Of a stretch of DNA of 64,000 nt, positions 35,291 to 46,887 are shown piece after piece. The notes under the pieces are model-generated. The model was given only the letters and a program-made list of their open reading frames with translations, did not search any database and was not told the DNA's origin. Position numbers and translations under genes: made by a program. Source of the stretch: Haematobia irritans (Eukaryota > Arthropoda > Insecta > Diptera > Muscidae); assembly GCF_050003625.1 (NCBI RefSeq), contig NC_134398.1:59357641-59421640 (forward strand), in the 5' to 3' direction. Positions within the stretch are counted from its first letter, which is position 1, and each line of letters begins with the position of its first letter.

Positions 35291-36787
35291 TTTTTTTATA
35301 CCCTTCACCACTACTGCGGTACAGGGTATAATAAGTTTGTGAAAAGTCTGAGACCCATCGTTTAGTATACCGATCGCCTTGGCTGTCCGTCCGTCTGTCT
35401 GTATATATAATTTTGTGTGCAAAGTACAGCTCGCAGTTTAATTCCGATGGTCCTGAAATTTGGCACAGAGCTTTATATTGGTTCAAAGACAATCGCTATT
35501 GATTTTGAAAAAAATCGGTTCAGATTTAGATATAGCTGCCATATATATTTTTAATTTTGCACAAAGAGTACGTTTAAGAGTATGATTCAGTGTGATAAAT
35601 TTGGTTAAAATCAGTTCAGATTTAGATTTAGCTCGCAAGCAAGAGGTTTGCCATGATTTGCTTCAAATTTTGCACAAGGAGTACGTATGAGTAGTATCGT
35701 TAAGCGTGCTAATTTTGGTTGAATAGCTCCCATATATATCTTTCGGCCGATTTACACCCATATGACCACGGAGGCCAAAATTATTCTCCCATTTATGTTT
35801 TTTGCTGAGATAGCAGGATTATTATTCTAACTATGCATGTCAAACTTGGTCAAAATCGGTTTATATTTAGATATAGCTCCCATATATATGTACGCCAGAG
35901 TAGGGGAAATATGGTAGAATGTTTCATATTTTAGACCCATTTTCAATGGGAGTTTCCTCGAATTGATTCGATAGTTTCCACATAAAATACATTTAATATG
36001 CTATTTAAGTGTGTCATCTTGATCTAATATGCCCAAAATACCCACATTTTACACAAAATTCTGTGATGCTTTCCCCATATCGTAGTCATATCTTACACAC
36101 TGTAATGCCAAACTTTCCACAGAATGGTCGAATTTTCAATAAACCTCCGACTTGTGGAAATATCGCCCGAATTGCCCAAATAATATATCACAACCCACAA
36201 TTGACCACATATCTTGGCGAGATTTAACCAATATCCTTGTAAAATCGCCACTGCTGAGTAGCAAAAACTGTAAATATTACTCAAATTGTCCTATATCTGG
36301 AATACATATGTATCACCCGATAAATCATAAATGCTATTTTGTACAATTGCATCAAAATTGCTCTAGCTTTATATTTCCCATATTTTTTTACTAACATTGT
36401 GTTTCATCCCAGGGTATTAGCCGATATAATTTTTAATTCCAGCGATTTTGTAGAAGTACAAAAAATTGTCTCCAAATCTTTTCAGATATGGTAACACAAA
36501 TTTTGGTCTACATAATGGTGAAGGGTATAATATATTGGGCCCCGCCCGACTTTAGACTTTACTTACTTGGTTTTTACTAACATTGTGTTTCATCCCAGGG
36601 TGTTGGCCGATTTAATGGGAATATATGCCTTAAGATATAAATACTTATACATGGGAATATAAACATTCATAATAACTCCCAACAAATTGGAAGGAGTTGA
36701 GATGGTTACACAAATTTTGGTCTACATAGTGGTGTAGGGTATAATATAGTCGGCCCCGCCCGACTTTAGACTTTACTTACTTGTTTT
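35291..36787 (-). mobile_element. HINE family B (B3) with duplicated left end
   Basis: The hairpin TATACCCTTCACCACTACTG..GTATA starts at 35298, with GTCC/GTCT array at 35385-35402 and 153-bp-type units. Two consecutive left ends follow: GGGCCCCGCCCGACTTTAGA (36538-36568) and, about 215 bp later, GGCCCCGCCCGACTTTAGAC (36752-36785). The second is preceded by a repeated left module (TTTTTACTAACATTGTGTTT). Confidence 0.8.
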
Positions 36788-37477
36788 TAATTTCCTTTCT
36801 TGCTAAATATTTGGACTTACTCGTCGTACGTTCCGATTTCTTTTGACGAACCAACAAAAAAATTGTGCCCATAATGCCAAAATGATAAACAAGACACATG
36901 TCCACTCATACTTAAATTGCTGCTCTCAAGGCAAAAACACATGCTGTTTTTTGTTTGTTTTTTAATGTCTATTCTCCTGGTTCCGAATGTCTATTTTCTT
37001 TACTCCGAATACGCAATTTAACGTTCAAATAAAATAATATTTACTTAAGCATATCCATTTTTTGGCGAAGCCTTATTAACATGCCAAGCGCATAGCCAAA
37101 ACAAATGAACACGTAAAACAGTTTTCTGAAACAACATACAAGCAGTTTCAAAAAATTGCTCTCTCTGGATTCTCTCGCTGTGTTATGTTGATATCTTTCA
37201 TCAACCCTCCTGGGTTCTTTCTCTATACTCTCTCTGTCTCTGTCGCTCCCTGAATAATATATCACAACATATATATGTTTACTCGAAATTTGTAAATTTA
37301 TATATGTTTACATTCACACATTATTTTTGTGAAACATTCTTGTCCTAAACATAATATAACATATTAACATATGTGTCCCAAACATTTAATGCTAGTTTAG
37401 ATATATTACAAACACAAACAAAGGTATTTATTTCACATACAATAAAATAAAATAACATATAAAGAAACCAGTTTTGC
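36788..37477. other. AT-rich stretch; CTCTCT patch
   Basis: No gene or element end is recognised. A pyrimidine-rich CTCT patch lies at 37213-37245. Confidence 0.4.
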
Positions 37478-37550
37478 ACGCAAAAAAAAAAAACGTTTGG
37501 AAAACGTGTACCGAAAACGTTTTTCTTTTGTTAGAGTTTTTTGAATTGAC
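37478..37550 (+). repeat. Family F element end
   Basis: CACGCAAAAAA..CGTTTGGAAAACGTGTACCG then AAAACGTTTTTCTTTTGTTA is contiguous here. The same sequence is split in nest D1 by 2.7 kb. Confidence 0.55.
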
Positions 37551-37664
37551 ACATTTTACAGTTCAAAATTTAATAAAGTACAATGTAATGTTGAAATTTT
37601 TTTCGGAATCTTCCGAACATATCTGGAATATATGTAAAAAAACAACAAAAGCAAAAAAAAACTT

Positions 37665-37738
37665 TGGTCGAAGTAGGGATCGAACCCACGAACCTTGGTA
37701 TGCAAGTCGGACGTAGCAATCACTGCTCCACGGTGACA
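37665..37738 (-). repeat. tRNA-like SINE head (second family)
   Basis: On the minus strand: GTCACCGTGGAGCAGTGATT, a CGTCCGACTTGCATACC segment and a B box GGTTCGATCCC. It resembles the head of the SINE at 22.0 kb but has a different A-box region, and its body is unrelated to that SINE. Confidence 0.6.
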
Positions 37739-37852
37739 AACTAAATATTTGTTTCTGTTAAATAAACTTTGTTTATTCGGTTCGTGGGCGCCGCAAGCTA
37801 TGCTATATAAATATAACTCATATGGATAATTATCTATTGATGACCATAACAG

Positions 37853-37975
37853 GTACATAGCTCAGTGGTTAGTGTGTTGGCTTACAAAGTGCATGGTCCG
37901 CGGTTCCATTCTCCGTCCAGGCGAAAGGTAAAAAAAAATTTATATACGATAAAATCGTATAATTTCTTCTACATT
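37853..37975 (+). repeat. tRNA-like SINE head (third family)
   Basis: GGTACATAGCTCAGTGGTTA has a canonical A box (TAGCTCAGTGG) and is followed 40 bases later by GGTTCCATTCTCC, close to a B box. The CCA-less end runs directly into A-rich sequence, so it is SINE-like and not a tRNA gene. Confidence 0.6.
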
Positions 37976-38028
37976 GTTAGTATTACAGGAAAAGGTGTTA
38001 AGAACTAAAAAACCTCGTGGATGTGAGG

Positions 38029-38180
38029 GAAAATCCCAGCGGGAAAATTGCGAAGTACCGCAAAAATCATGCCTTCTTAACCCATGATTTTGGGATCCTT
38101 AACACCTTCCCATATGCCTTCTCCTATCATGCATGCTAAAATGCCTTGCACTTCCTTTCTAAAAAATGCCCGCAAACATT
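38029..38180. other. Repeat-like stretch with CATGCCTT motifs
   Basis: ATCCCAGCGGGAAAATTGCG and repeated CATGCCTTCTT/TATGCCTTCTC resemble 43778-44038, which ends TTTCCCGCTGGGATGCAA in the opposite orientation. They may be two parts of one repeat family. Confidence 0.35.
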
Positions 38181-38435
38181 ATTCTGTGCCTTCTTTGGGA
38201 ATTGGAAAAAGAAGGACCTATACTGTTGTTATAAGAACGAAAATTCAGTTTTACAGACAGTTTTAATCAAATCCTTGAGAGTTAAAGAAGCAAACAAATG
38301 GTCTTTGATAGTTCAGCTCCGCCCATTCTCTTTAGTAATTTTGACAACTTGTTTCACGGTATGAAATTGAAATCTTTTTTAATGCGAATCGTAAAGTCCA
38401 ATAGGAAAACACGAAATAACTCATTCTCATATTAA

Positions 38436-39372
38436 ACAAGTAAGGAAAGTCTAAAGTCGGGCGGGGCCGGCTAAATTATACCCTTCACCAGTATGTATAC
38501 CAACATCTTAACACCTTAAATATGAACCGATTTGGGCATTTTTTTAAACATTCACAAAATGTCTAGACTCAAAATTTAAATTGGTTTATGACCGGGACGG
38601 ACCACAATGTTACTAAAAAACAAGTAAGGAAAGGGTGGGGCCGAATATATTATACCCTGGGGTGGGGCCGAATATATTATACCCTGTACCACTTTGTAAA
38701 TCCACATTTTCGACACTATATCAAATCGGTGAAATGTGTTGGGTGCTATATATAAAGGGTTTTGTTCCAAATACATACATTTAAATCTGACTTCATCTGA
38801 ACAGATTTTATAACCTATAGACTTAAAATTTAAGTCGCCTAATGCCCTGGAATGGTACACTATGTTAGTAAAAACAAGTAAGGAAAGTCTAAAGTCGGGC
38901 GGGGCCGACTATATTATACCCTGCACCACTTTATAGATCTAAATTTTCGATACCATATCACATCTGTCAAATGTGTTGGGTGCTATATATAAAGGTTTGT
39001 CCCAAATACGTACATTTAAATATCACTAGATTTGGACAGAATTTGATAGACTTTTACAAAATCTATAGACTCAAAATTTAAGTCGGCTAATGCACTAGGG
39101 TGGAACACAATGTTAGTAAAAAACAAGTAATGAAAGTCTAAAGTCGGGCGGGGCCGATTATATTATACCCTGCACCACTTTATAGATCTAAATTTTCGAT
39201 ACCATATCACATCTGTCAAATGTGCTGGGTGCTATATATAAAGGTTTGTCCCAAATACATACATTTAAATATCACTCGATTTGGACAGAATTTGATAGAC
39301 TTTTACAAAATCTATAGACTCAAAATTTAAGTCGGCTAATGGACTAGGGTGGAACACAATGTTAGTAAAAAA
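38436..39372 (+). repeat. Four head-to-tail HINE-B left-end modules
   Basis: ACAAGTAAGGAAAG-type starts occur at 38436, 38620, 38874 and 39123 (ACAAGTAATGAAAG). Each module contains the GGGCGGGGCCG palindrome (abbreviated in module 2), TATACCCTGCACCACTTT, a short body and ends ..ACACAATGTTAGTAAAA. Modules 3 and 4 are 249 bp apart and nearly identical; modules 1 and 2 are more diverged. Module 2 has an additional 30-bp duplication of GGTGGGGCCGAATATATTAT. Confidence 0.9.
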
Positions 39373-40327
39373 TATGGGAAACATTTAAATCTGAAGCAAT
39401 CTTAAGGAAACTTCTCAAAAGTTTATTTATGATTTATCGCTCGATATATACGTATTAGAAGTTTAAGAAAATTAGAGTCATTTTTTCAACTATTCGACTA
39501 AGCAGTGGCGATTTTACAAGGAAAATGTTGCTATTTTGACCATTTTTGTCGAAATCAGAAAAACATATATATGGGAGCTATATATAAATCTGAACCGATT
39601 TCAACCAAATTTGGCACGCATAGCTACAATGCTCATTCTACTCCCTGTGCGAAATTTCAATTAAATCGGAGTAAAAGATTGGCCTCTGTGGTCATATGAG
39701 TGTAAATCGGGCGAAAGCTATATATGGGAGCTATATCTAAATCTGAACCGATTTCCACCAAATTTGACACGCATAGCTATAATGCTAATTCTACTCCCTG
39801 TGCAAAATTTCAACTAAATCGGAGCAAAAAATTGGCCTCTGTGGGCAAATGAGTGTAAATCGGGCGAAAGCTATATATGGGAGCTATATCTAAATCTGAA
39901 CCGATTTGGCTGATATTTTGCAAGTTTTTCGAGATTCATAAAATATTCGGATGTACGGAATTTGAGGAAGATCGGTTGATATACACGCCAACTATGACCA
40001 GATCGGTGAAAAATATATATGGCAGCTATATCTAAATCTGAACCGATTTTTTCCAAAATCAATAGGGATCGTCTTTGAGCCGAAACAGGACCCTATACCA
40101 AATTTTAGGACAATCGGACTAAAACTGCGAGCTGTACTTTGCACACAAAAATACATCAACAGACAGACAGACGGACAGACAGACGGACATCGCTAAATCG
40201 ACTCAGAATTTAATTCTAAGACGATCGGTATACTAAACGATGGGTCTCAGACTTTTCCATCTTGGCGTTACATACAAATGCACAAACTTATTATACCCTG
40301 TACCACAGTAGTGGTGAAGGGTATAAA
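39373..40327 (+). mobile_element. HINE-B body 1 of the tandem complex
   Basis: Body sequence follows the four left modules: 153-bp-type units (GAACCGATTT motifs), GACA/GACG array at 40159-40190, core GAATTTAATTCTAAGACGAT, CTTGGCGTTACATACAAATG, and the right hairpin TATACCCTGTACCACAGTAG..GGGTATA ending at 40326. Confidence 0.85.
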
Positions 40328-41503
40328 TATGGGAAACATTTTAATCTGAACCAATTTTGAGGCAACTTCGCAAAAGTGTATTTATGATTTGTCGGTCGAT
40401 AGACATGTATAAGAAATAATGTAAAATTTGAGTCACTTTTACAAGTTTTCGACTTAGCAGTAGCGATTTTATAAGAAAAATTTGGGTATTTTGGCCATTT
40501 TTGCCCAAATCGTAAAAACATATATATAGAAGCTATATAGAAATCTGAACCGATATTAACCAAATTTGACATGCATACTTAGTATTTTAATTCTACTCCC
40601 TGTGCAAAATTTAACGAAAACGGACTACAACTTTGAACTATGTGATCATATGACGGAAAATCTGGCGAAAGATATATGGGAGCTATATCAAAATCTGAAC
40701 CGATTTCAATTAAAATTCGCTCGCATATCCAGAACCTTAATTCTACTCCCTGTGCAAAGTTTCAAGTAAATCGGGGTAAATCTTTGGTGTCTGTGGGTAT
40801 AAATATGAGTCGAAATCGGTCGAAAGACATATTCGGGAGCTACACAGTCTCACACAAGTTTACATACCCCTGAGTTTTTTACCTCTTAACTAAACCTGTT
40901 TCTTGTTGTTGTTTATAACCCACACCAAAAAAATCTTCTTGAAAATTAACAAATACTTTGTTTTTCAAATTAATTTACTAAAACTAAAGGATATATATGT
41001 ATATTTTTTAAAATTTTATTATTTAAAGAAAATATAATTTTTTTACCGTATGTAAACTTGTGTGAGACTGTGTATATCTAAATCTGAACCGATTTCAACT
41101 AAATTTGGTATAATTAACGATACTATTAAACGCACTCCTGTGCAAAATTTGAAGCAAATCAGGGTAAAACTCTCTAAATACGTCAATTATGGCCATATCG
41201 GTGATAAATATATGGCAGCTATATCTAAATCTGAACCGAAATCAATCGCGATTGTCTTTGAGCCAAGGTAAAACTCTGTGCCAAATTTGAAGACGATCGG
41301 ACTTAAACTGCGAACTGTACTTTGCACACAAAATTACATATACAGACAGACGGACAGACAGACAGACATACAGACGGACATCGCTAAATCGACTCAGAAT
41401 TTAATTCTAAGACGACCGGTATACTAAACGACCTTCTTGACGTTACACACAAATGCACAAACTTATTATACCCTGTACCACAGTAGTGGTGAAGGGTATA
41501 AAA
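40328..41503 (+). mobile_element. HINE-B body 2, fused directly behind body 1
   Basis: ATATGGGAAACATTTTAATC at 40327 repeats the start of body 1 (39373) without an intervening left end. The units, GACA array (41345-41382) and right hairpin ending at about 41501 follow. It carries a 230-bp MITE at 40843-41072. Confidence 0.85.
40843..41072. mobile_element. 230-bp TA-flanked MITE with perfect 25-bp ends
   Basis: The ends CACAGTCTCACACAAGTTTA (continuing CATAC) are perfectly inverted over 25 bp at 40843-40867 and 41048-41072, flanked by TA (40841-40842 and 41073-41074). Removing it and one TA restores the HINE sequence GGGAGCTATATCTAAATC. TA duplication points to Tc1/mariner-type mobilisation. 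Confidence 0.95.
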
Positions 41504-41512
41504 ACGAACTAA

Positions 41513-42741
41513 AAACAAGTATATACAGCACTAAGTTCGGCCGGGCCGAATCTTAAATACCCACCACCATGAACCAAATATTAGGGTTTCCTTTGAAATT
41601 TCAGGAGGGCTTGAGGACTTGAGGACACTTCCCGAAGATAAACTTAAAGATTTCACCTATGAGGACTATATCAGAATCTGGATTTATAAACCATTTTTGT
41701 TTGAGTTTTAGAGGAATCATTAACATCTCTTGTAAGTGTGCAAGAAAATTATAAAATGACGTCTTGATTTGAAATCTTAAATCTGTAGAAGTAAAATCTG
41801 GAAATTTTACATTGAGTTTCAAGCAATTTTCATGATCAGTGCTCCTTCTACACTCTCAAGAAGTGAAGTCGGACCGATAAAAACTTAATCCGATACACGT
41901 TTTTGTGAGCCTAAAATACCAGAATATTTACAATTTCAGGCAAATCAGATAAAAACTAAGGTTCCTAGAAACCCAAGGAGTTAAAGCGGGAGATCGTTCT
42001 TATGGGGGTTATACTAAAATGTGGACCGATACTCACCGTTTTCGGCACACCTCTTTATGACCCGAACATACCTACAGATTTCCATTTTCAGGCACATTGG
42101 GTAAAAACTTCGGATTCTAGAAGCCCAAGAAGTAAAATCGGGAAATCATCTATATGGGGGCTATACCAAAATATTGACCGATACTCACCATTTTAGGCAC
42201 ACCTCTTTATGGTCCTAAAATACCTCTAGATTTCCAATTTCAGGCAAACTGGATAAAAACTACGGTTTCTATAAGCCCAAGACCCCAAATCGGGAGGTCG
42301 TTTTATATGGGGACCATACCAAAACATGGACCGATACTCACAATTTTTGGCACACGTATTTGTGGTCCTACAATACCTCTAGATTTCCAATTTCAGGTAA
42401 ATTGAATAAAAACTGCGGTTTCTATAAGCCCAAGAAGTAAAATCGGGAGATCGGTCTATATGGGGGCTATACCCAAACATGGACCTATACTCACCATTTT
42501 TGGCACACCTATTTATGGTCATAAAATACCTCTAGATTTAAAATTTCAGGCAAATTGGATAAAAACTTCGATTTCTGTAAGCCCAAGACCCCAAATCGGG
42601 AAGTCGGTTTATACGGGGACTATATCAAAACCTGGACCGATATAGCCCATCTTCGAACTTGACCTGCCTGCAGACAAAAGACGAGTTTGTGCAAAATTTC
42701 AGGAAGATTGCTTCATTATTGAAGACTGTAGCGTGATTACA

Positions 42742-42775
<34 letters not shown>

Positions 42776-42926
42776 GGACAGACGGACATCGTTATATCGT
42801 CTTAGAATTTCTCCCTGATCAAGAATATATATACTTTATATAGTCGGAAATCGATATTTCGATGTGTTACAAACGGAATGACAAACTTATTATACCCCCG
42901 TCACCATTCTATGGTGGTGGGTATAA
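41513..42926 (+). mobile_element. HINE family C, complete (C2)
   Basis: The left end AACAAGTATATACAGCACTA, palindrome GTTCGGCCGGGCCGAA and ATACCCACCACCATG start the element. Unit motifs ACCGATACTCACC recur, a GACA array lies at 42740-42786, and the core TCTCCCTGATCAAGAATATA and CGATGTGTTACAAACGGAAT precede the hairpin TATACCCCCGTCACCATTCT..GGGTATA ending at 42926. The TA tract is not expanded. Confidence 0.85.
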
Positions 42927-42934
42927 TAAAGGAC

Positions 42935-43205
42935 AAAACATTGGCATTTCATTCTATTTTTGGAATCGTACGAAAATGTTCTTTTGCTTTAGTTCATATG
43001 GAATTTATGTGTACGGTCATTGAACTATATACCCACGTTTAGTTTATAAAATGTTTGAGACATACTTACAATAAACGAAAATTTCGTTGGGATGTGGAAA
43101 ATTTCGAAAAAAAAAAATAAATTTAACTACAAACAAATAATTTTTGTGCAATAAAAATAAGTTAAATTTAGCGTTCCGTTAACTACGGATTTTTTCGGTG
43201 TAGTA
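42935..43205. mobile_element. CACTGAAAAAA/CACCGAAAAAA-type MITE relic (family E)
   Basis: ATCGTACGAAAATGTTCTTT, GTGTACGGTCATTGAACTAT and TTTGAGACATACTT match 46230-46500 in reverse; the right end reads GGATTTTTTCGGTGTAG. Confidence 0.6.
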
Positions 43206-43214
43206 ATATCATCT

Positions 43215-43341
43215 TTTCATTTTCCCCTAATCAAGTATATATACACTGTATATAGTCGGAAATATATATTTTGTTGTGTTACGCACGGAATGACAAATTT
43301 GTTATTCCCCCAATACCATTCTGTGACGTCAGGTATAAAAA
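43215..43341 (+). repeat. HINE-C right-end relic
   Basis: CCCTAATCAAGTATATATAC, TATAGTCGGAAATATATATT, a TTACGCACGGAATGACAAAT segment and a decayed hairpin ending GGTATAAAAAGG match the family C right end. Confidence 0.7.
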
Positions 43342-43544
43342 GGATCTCATACTCATTCTTTGTTGGCTGCCAAACTATTAATTTGTTTATGTCTAGTTAC
43401 TCCTAACTTTGGCCTTCTAGAAGACATTCTCTGTAACATATAAAAGATCCGATACCCATTATACGTTGACTTCCGACAGAAGGGAACGCGGAATGACCTC
43501 ACGTGTAGCTTAAGTTTACCTTTTGGCGCCCACATCACATAAAT

Positions 43545-43620
43545 GTGTCGTAGGCCAATGGATGAGTGTAGGACTACCAATAACGAGGACCCCGGTTCAA
43601 ATCCCGACGGAGCAGAAAAA
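43545..43620 (+). repeat. tRNA-like SINE head (fourth family)
   Basis: TCGTAGGCCAATGGATGAGT carries an A-box-like TAGGCCAATGG, and CCCGGTTCAAATCCCGAC carries a perfect B box GGTTCAAATCC, about 35 bases apart. An A-rich tail follows at once. The body is not related to the other SINEs here. Confidence 0.6.
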
Positions 43621-43777
43621 TAAAAATACACATGAGGTAAATATTAAAATCACAAAAATAAGATAAACTGTTTAGGAAAAGTAAGTCAAATTAAATTCTA
43701 ATGTGAAATGTATGAATGCAAATGTTCAGTTCATAGACAACCTTGCCTTCAAAATATTTATTTTTACACGCTTTCTT

Positions 43778-44038
43778 TTATGCCTTCCTGTACAGGCCTT
43801 TTTGAGGGCCTTCTTTGGAAGGCATGATTTTTGTACTTAGTATGAAGGCCTGATAACATGGCATCGACAACATCACCTCTAGAAGGCATACGAATAGAAG
43901 CGAGAGGCAAGGCCTTGGTCTCCAATCCAATCCAATGTTATTTTGAAATGAACACGTAATGCAGCGCCCAGGCCTTATAGCTACCCGGGCAGCACTTCCA
44001 TCATCGATTCCACGTCCCTTCCATTTCCCGCTGGGATG
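43778..44038. other. GC-richer repeat-like stretch
   Basis: AGGCATGATTTTTG, AAGGCCT motifs and a terminal TTTCCCGCTGGGATGCAA distinguish it from AT-rich flanks; it shares CCCAGCGGGAAA and GCCTTC motifs with 38029-38180. Identity is unresolved. Confidence 0.35.
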
Positions 44039-44172
44039 CAATTAGCAAGAAAACAATGTTTTTTTTTTTTTTTGTTGAGTTAGTCTTTATGAAATTGTTT
44101 TTACATCCTGGAAAAGAATAAACGTTTATCACAAAAATTACATAATTTTCTTCCAAATGCACTTCCTTACAG

Positions 44173-44250
44173 CGAAAAGCAAATGAGAAACGAACTTTGT
44201 TTGTCTAAAATTTCGTTTGGGAGGAAAGAATTATTTTTTTGCGTGTGTAT
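44173..44250 (+). repeat. Dispersed repeat fragment (family J)
   Basis: GCGAAAAGCAAATGAGAAAC and TCGTTTGGGAGGAAAGAATT match 1495-1566. Confidence 0.4.
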
Positions 44251-45552
44251 ACAAATAACATTAACATAAAAATCATTTTCTAGTTAAACAAAAATAATTC
44301 GTAATTTTTGTATAAAAAATCTATCTTTCTAAACTATTGTTATTAATTGAGTAACATTTTTATTTAAAAATTAAATATTTTGAAACTCAAGAAAAAGTCC
44401 CGTGTTTTCAAAAACAGGTGATTTTTTATGGTGTTTGCGATAGATATGTCTATATGTGGTAATTTGTTTATGCTGTACTAGAATTTTATCATAATTAGTA
44501 AAAGTTTCTTTTGCACATTCTAAGTAAATCATTATCAATTTTGGTATTACAACAACTTGAGTTATTTCATTTTAGGTTATATTCTCCAGCTATGATCTAA
44601 TTTTAGTTTTTTACTTAAAACTTTCTACGTTTGCTGTGGAGTGTGGAAGAATCATGATTATTTGTACGAATTTTGACAAAACTCGAAAAGCCAAAGTACT
44701 CCATGTTTTGTTTCCGAAAATTTTCCCAAATTTTTTCAAATTTATTTTAATATTTTCAAAAATTTTTTCAAAATGTAAAAAATTTAACTCCCTAAACTAT
44801 GTGTCTAATGAACGGAGTTAATATTTTGATGTGTTCAAACGAAATGACACCATCCCATGGTGCGGCGTGTAAAAAGTGGAAATATAGCGTTTTACTGATT
44901 TGTAATGCATCAAACATGATATAAGTCACATACCAGTATTGTGGTTGATATAAAAGTTTACTCGTAAGTTATAAAACCCTGTTGAGCATTTGTTTTATAA
45001 CTTCTTTAATTATTTGGATATTAAACAATTTCTTGCAAGTAAACTATATCGCCCCTAGAAAACTTATAAAGTACAAAATCCAAACACATTAACTCCACGT
45101 AACCAACACTCAAGGTTCCTTACACAAACATCAACAAAATTTCAAGGTTTTTGTTATTTTTTGTTCACAAGACTTTGCCTTCTGTTTTAATTACAAATTG
45201 CATTAAATATTAAATATATATTTGAGAATTTTGGCCATCAATTTTTTTTCAGGTAATTTTTAAAAAGATTTCTCTTTTACTACTTTTGGCAAAAAATAGT
45301 AAGACTACATTCATAATTTTAAAAATTACTTGTTTTGACAAAACAATTTTTTTCCGAAACAATTTTTTCCAAAAATTCTGCGAAAAAACTAAAGAATCAA
45401 TGCGGAATACAATGATGCTATAACCTAGAGTTATCGGCCAATGATTCTTGCTTCTTTTGGCGAATGTTTTGGTGCGATATCTGCAACCAATGTATAAAAA
45501 TCAACAAGAAAACGCAAAAGATCGGAAGTTCTTCCTAAATTATTACTTTTAA
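44251..45552. other. AT-rich stretch, no recognised feature
   Basis: No gene or element end is seen. A short CCATCCCATGGTGCGGCGTG piece near 44850 recalls a HINE hairpin but is too short to assign. Confidence 0.4.
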
Positions 45553-46205
45553 CATTGAAAAAAATATTGTCGTGAGGTCGAAGATTTCTTGTCTTTAAAG
45601 TACGAATGCAAATGTTGCTTATCATAGAAGACGCATTTCTCTAATATAAAGTTTTTTTCCTTGCCCAAAAGTCGATAAACTTTTCAATGAAGTCGTATTG
45701 TCCTTATAATTAAGTAATTTGACTTAAAAATGGGTATCATAACATGAAAGAAAAAATGTTTGGGCTGAGGTCAACGTGACTTTAATAATTCAGAAAAATT
45801 TTTTAAATTTAATGAAATTGTCTTTAAACTTGTTGTCTTTTTGCATCTTGACTACAAAGCAAAAAATCGTTCAAATATAGGACATGTTTTTTAAAAGTTT
45901 ATTTTGAAGCCGGTTTTTATTTGAAACATAGCACAATTTCTATTGGAAGTCGAGTCTTAATTTAGAAATAAAATTGTCGTTAACTCGTTTTTAAGGGACT
46001 TTGATAGAATATGGAGAAAAAAGCTGAAAAAGCGAAAAATTAAAATTTGCTTCCTAGAAGGAAGTACACTAAACCCAAATTTAAAAGAGAATTGTGTCTT
46101 AAAATTATCCTTACTTGTATTCTCCGCATCTTTGGCTCGGAATCAATACCAAAATTTTTAAAGTAAAGACAAAATCTTTGGAACCGGGCATGCTTTTTTT
46201 CAGTG
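45553..46205. mobile_element. Complete D-family MITE (D2)
   Basis: The ends CATTGAAAAAAATATTGTCG (45553) and GGCATGCTTTTTTTCAGTG (46205) are inverted over the CACTGAAAAAA segment. At about 650 bp this is the uninterrupted reference for D1 (31708-35117), D3 (56287-56900) and D4 (58061-58405). Noncoding. Confidence 0.75.
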
Positions 46206-46748
46206 AATGTACATGCAAAAATGTTCTTTTAGAGATGCACAGAAATTAATTTCCATAGTTAAAATAACTCCAATTTTAACTTAGGTTTATTGCAAAAAAA
46301 ATTATTTGTTTGTAATTAAATTTTATTATTTTTTTCGAAATTTTCCACAGCCAAATGAGATTTTCGTTTTTTTAAGTATGTCTCAAACATTTTATGAACT
46401 AAACGTGGGTATAAAGTTAAATGACCGTACACATAAATTCATTATAGACTAAAGCAAATGAAAATTTTCGTACGATTCCCAAAAATAGTAAGAATGAACT
46501 ACTTACTGTATGCTTAAAATGGTCATGATTTGGCGCCAATGGTTTTCTTCTTTACTTTTAGTTAATTTTTTCTTCTGTGAGAGGGAATAATTTCGAGAAC
46601 TGCAGTTAAAAAGTATAACATGGCATTAAATTTTGCTGGTTTTAACAACGTTTTGTGGAAATCTCAAAACATGGAGTACAATTTAGTTAAATTTTCGTGC
46701 GAGGTAGTTCATTCTTGCTATAAAACGGTTTACTTTTTTTCGGTGTGG
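46206..46748. mobile_element. Family E element next to D2
   Basis: TTTGAGACATACTT in reverse (46374-46390), GTACGATTCCCAAAAATAG and TGGTCATGATTTGGCGCCAA are shared with 42935-43205 and with 32030-32075. The right end is TTTACTTTTTTTCGGTGTGG. Confidence 0.55.
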
Positions 46749-46887
46749 ACTTGATGTTTTCTTCACAAGGAATTATTTTGAGGTGACATATAATACGCAG
46801 TTTCGCAACAAATTTAAATTTTCTAAATTATATTGTGTCTAAAAAAGATACGACAAAGAAGATAACGGAAACTGCAATATATATTAT

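Noticed and set aside
37853..37925. True tRNA gene
   Set aside because: The A and B boxes are tRNA-like, but acceptor-stem pairing is not evident and the sequence runs into a repeat body; a SINE head fits better. The same applies to 37665-37738 and 43545-43620.
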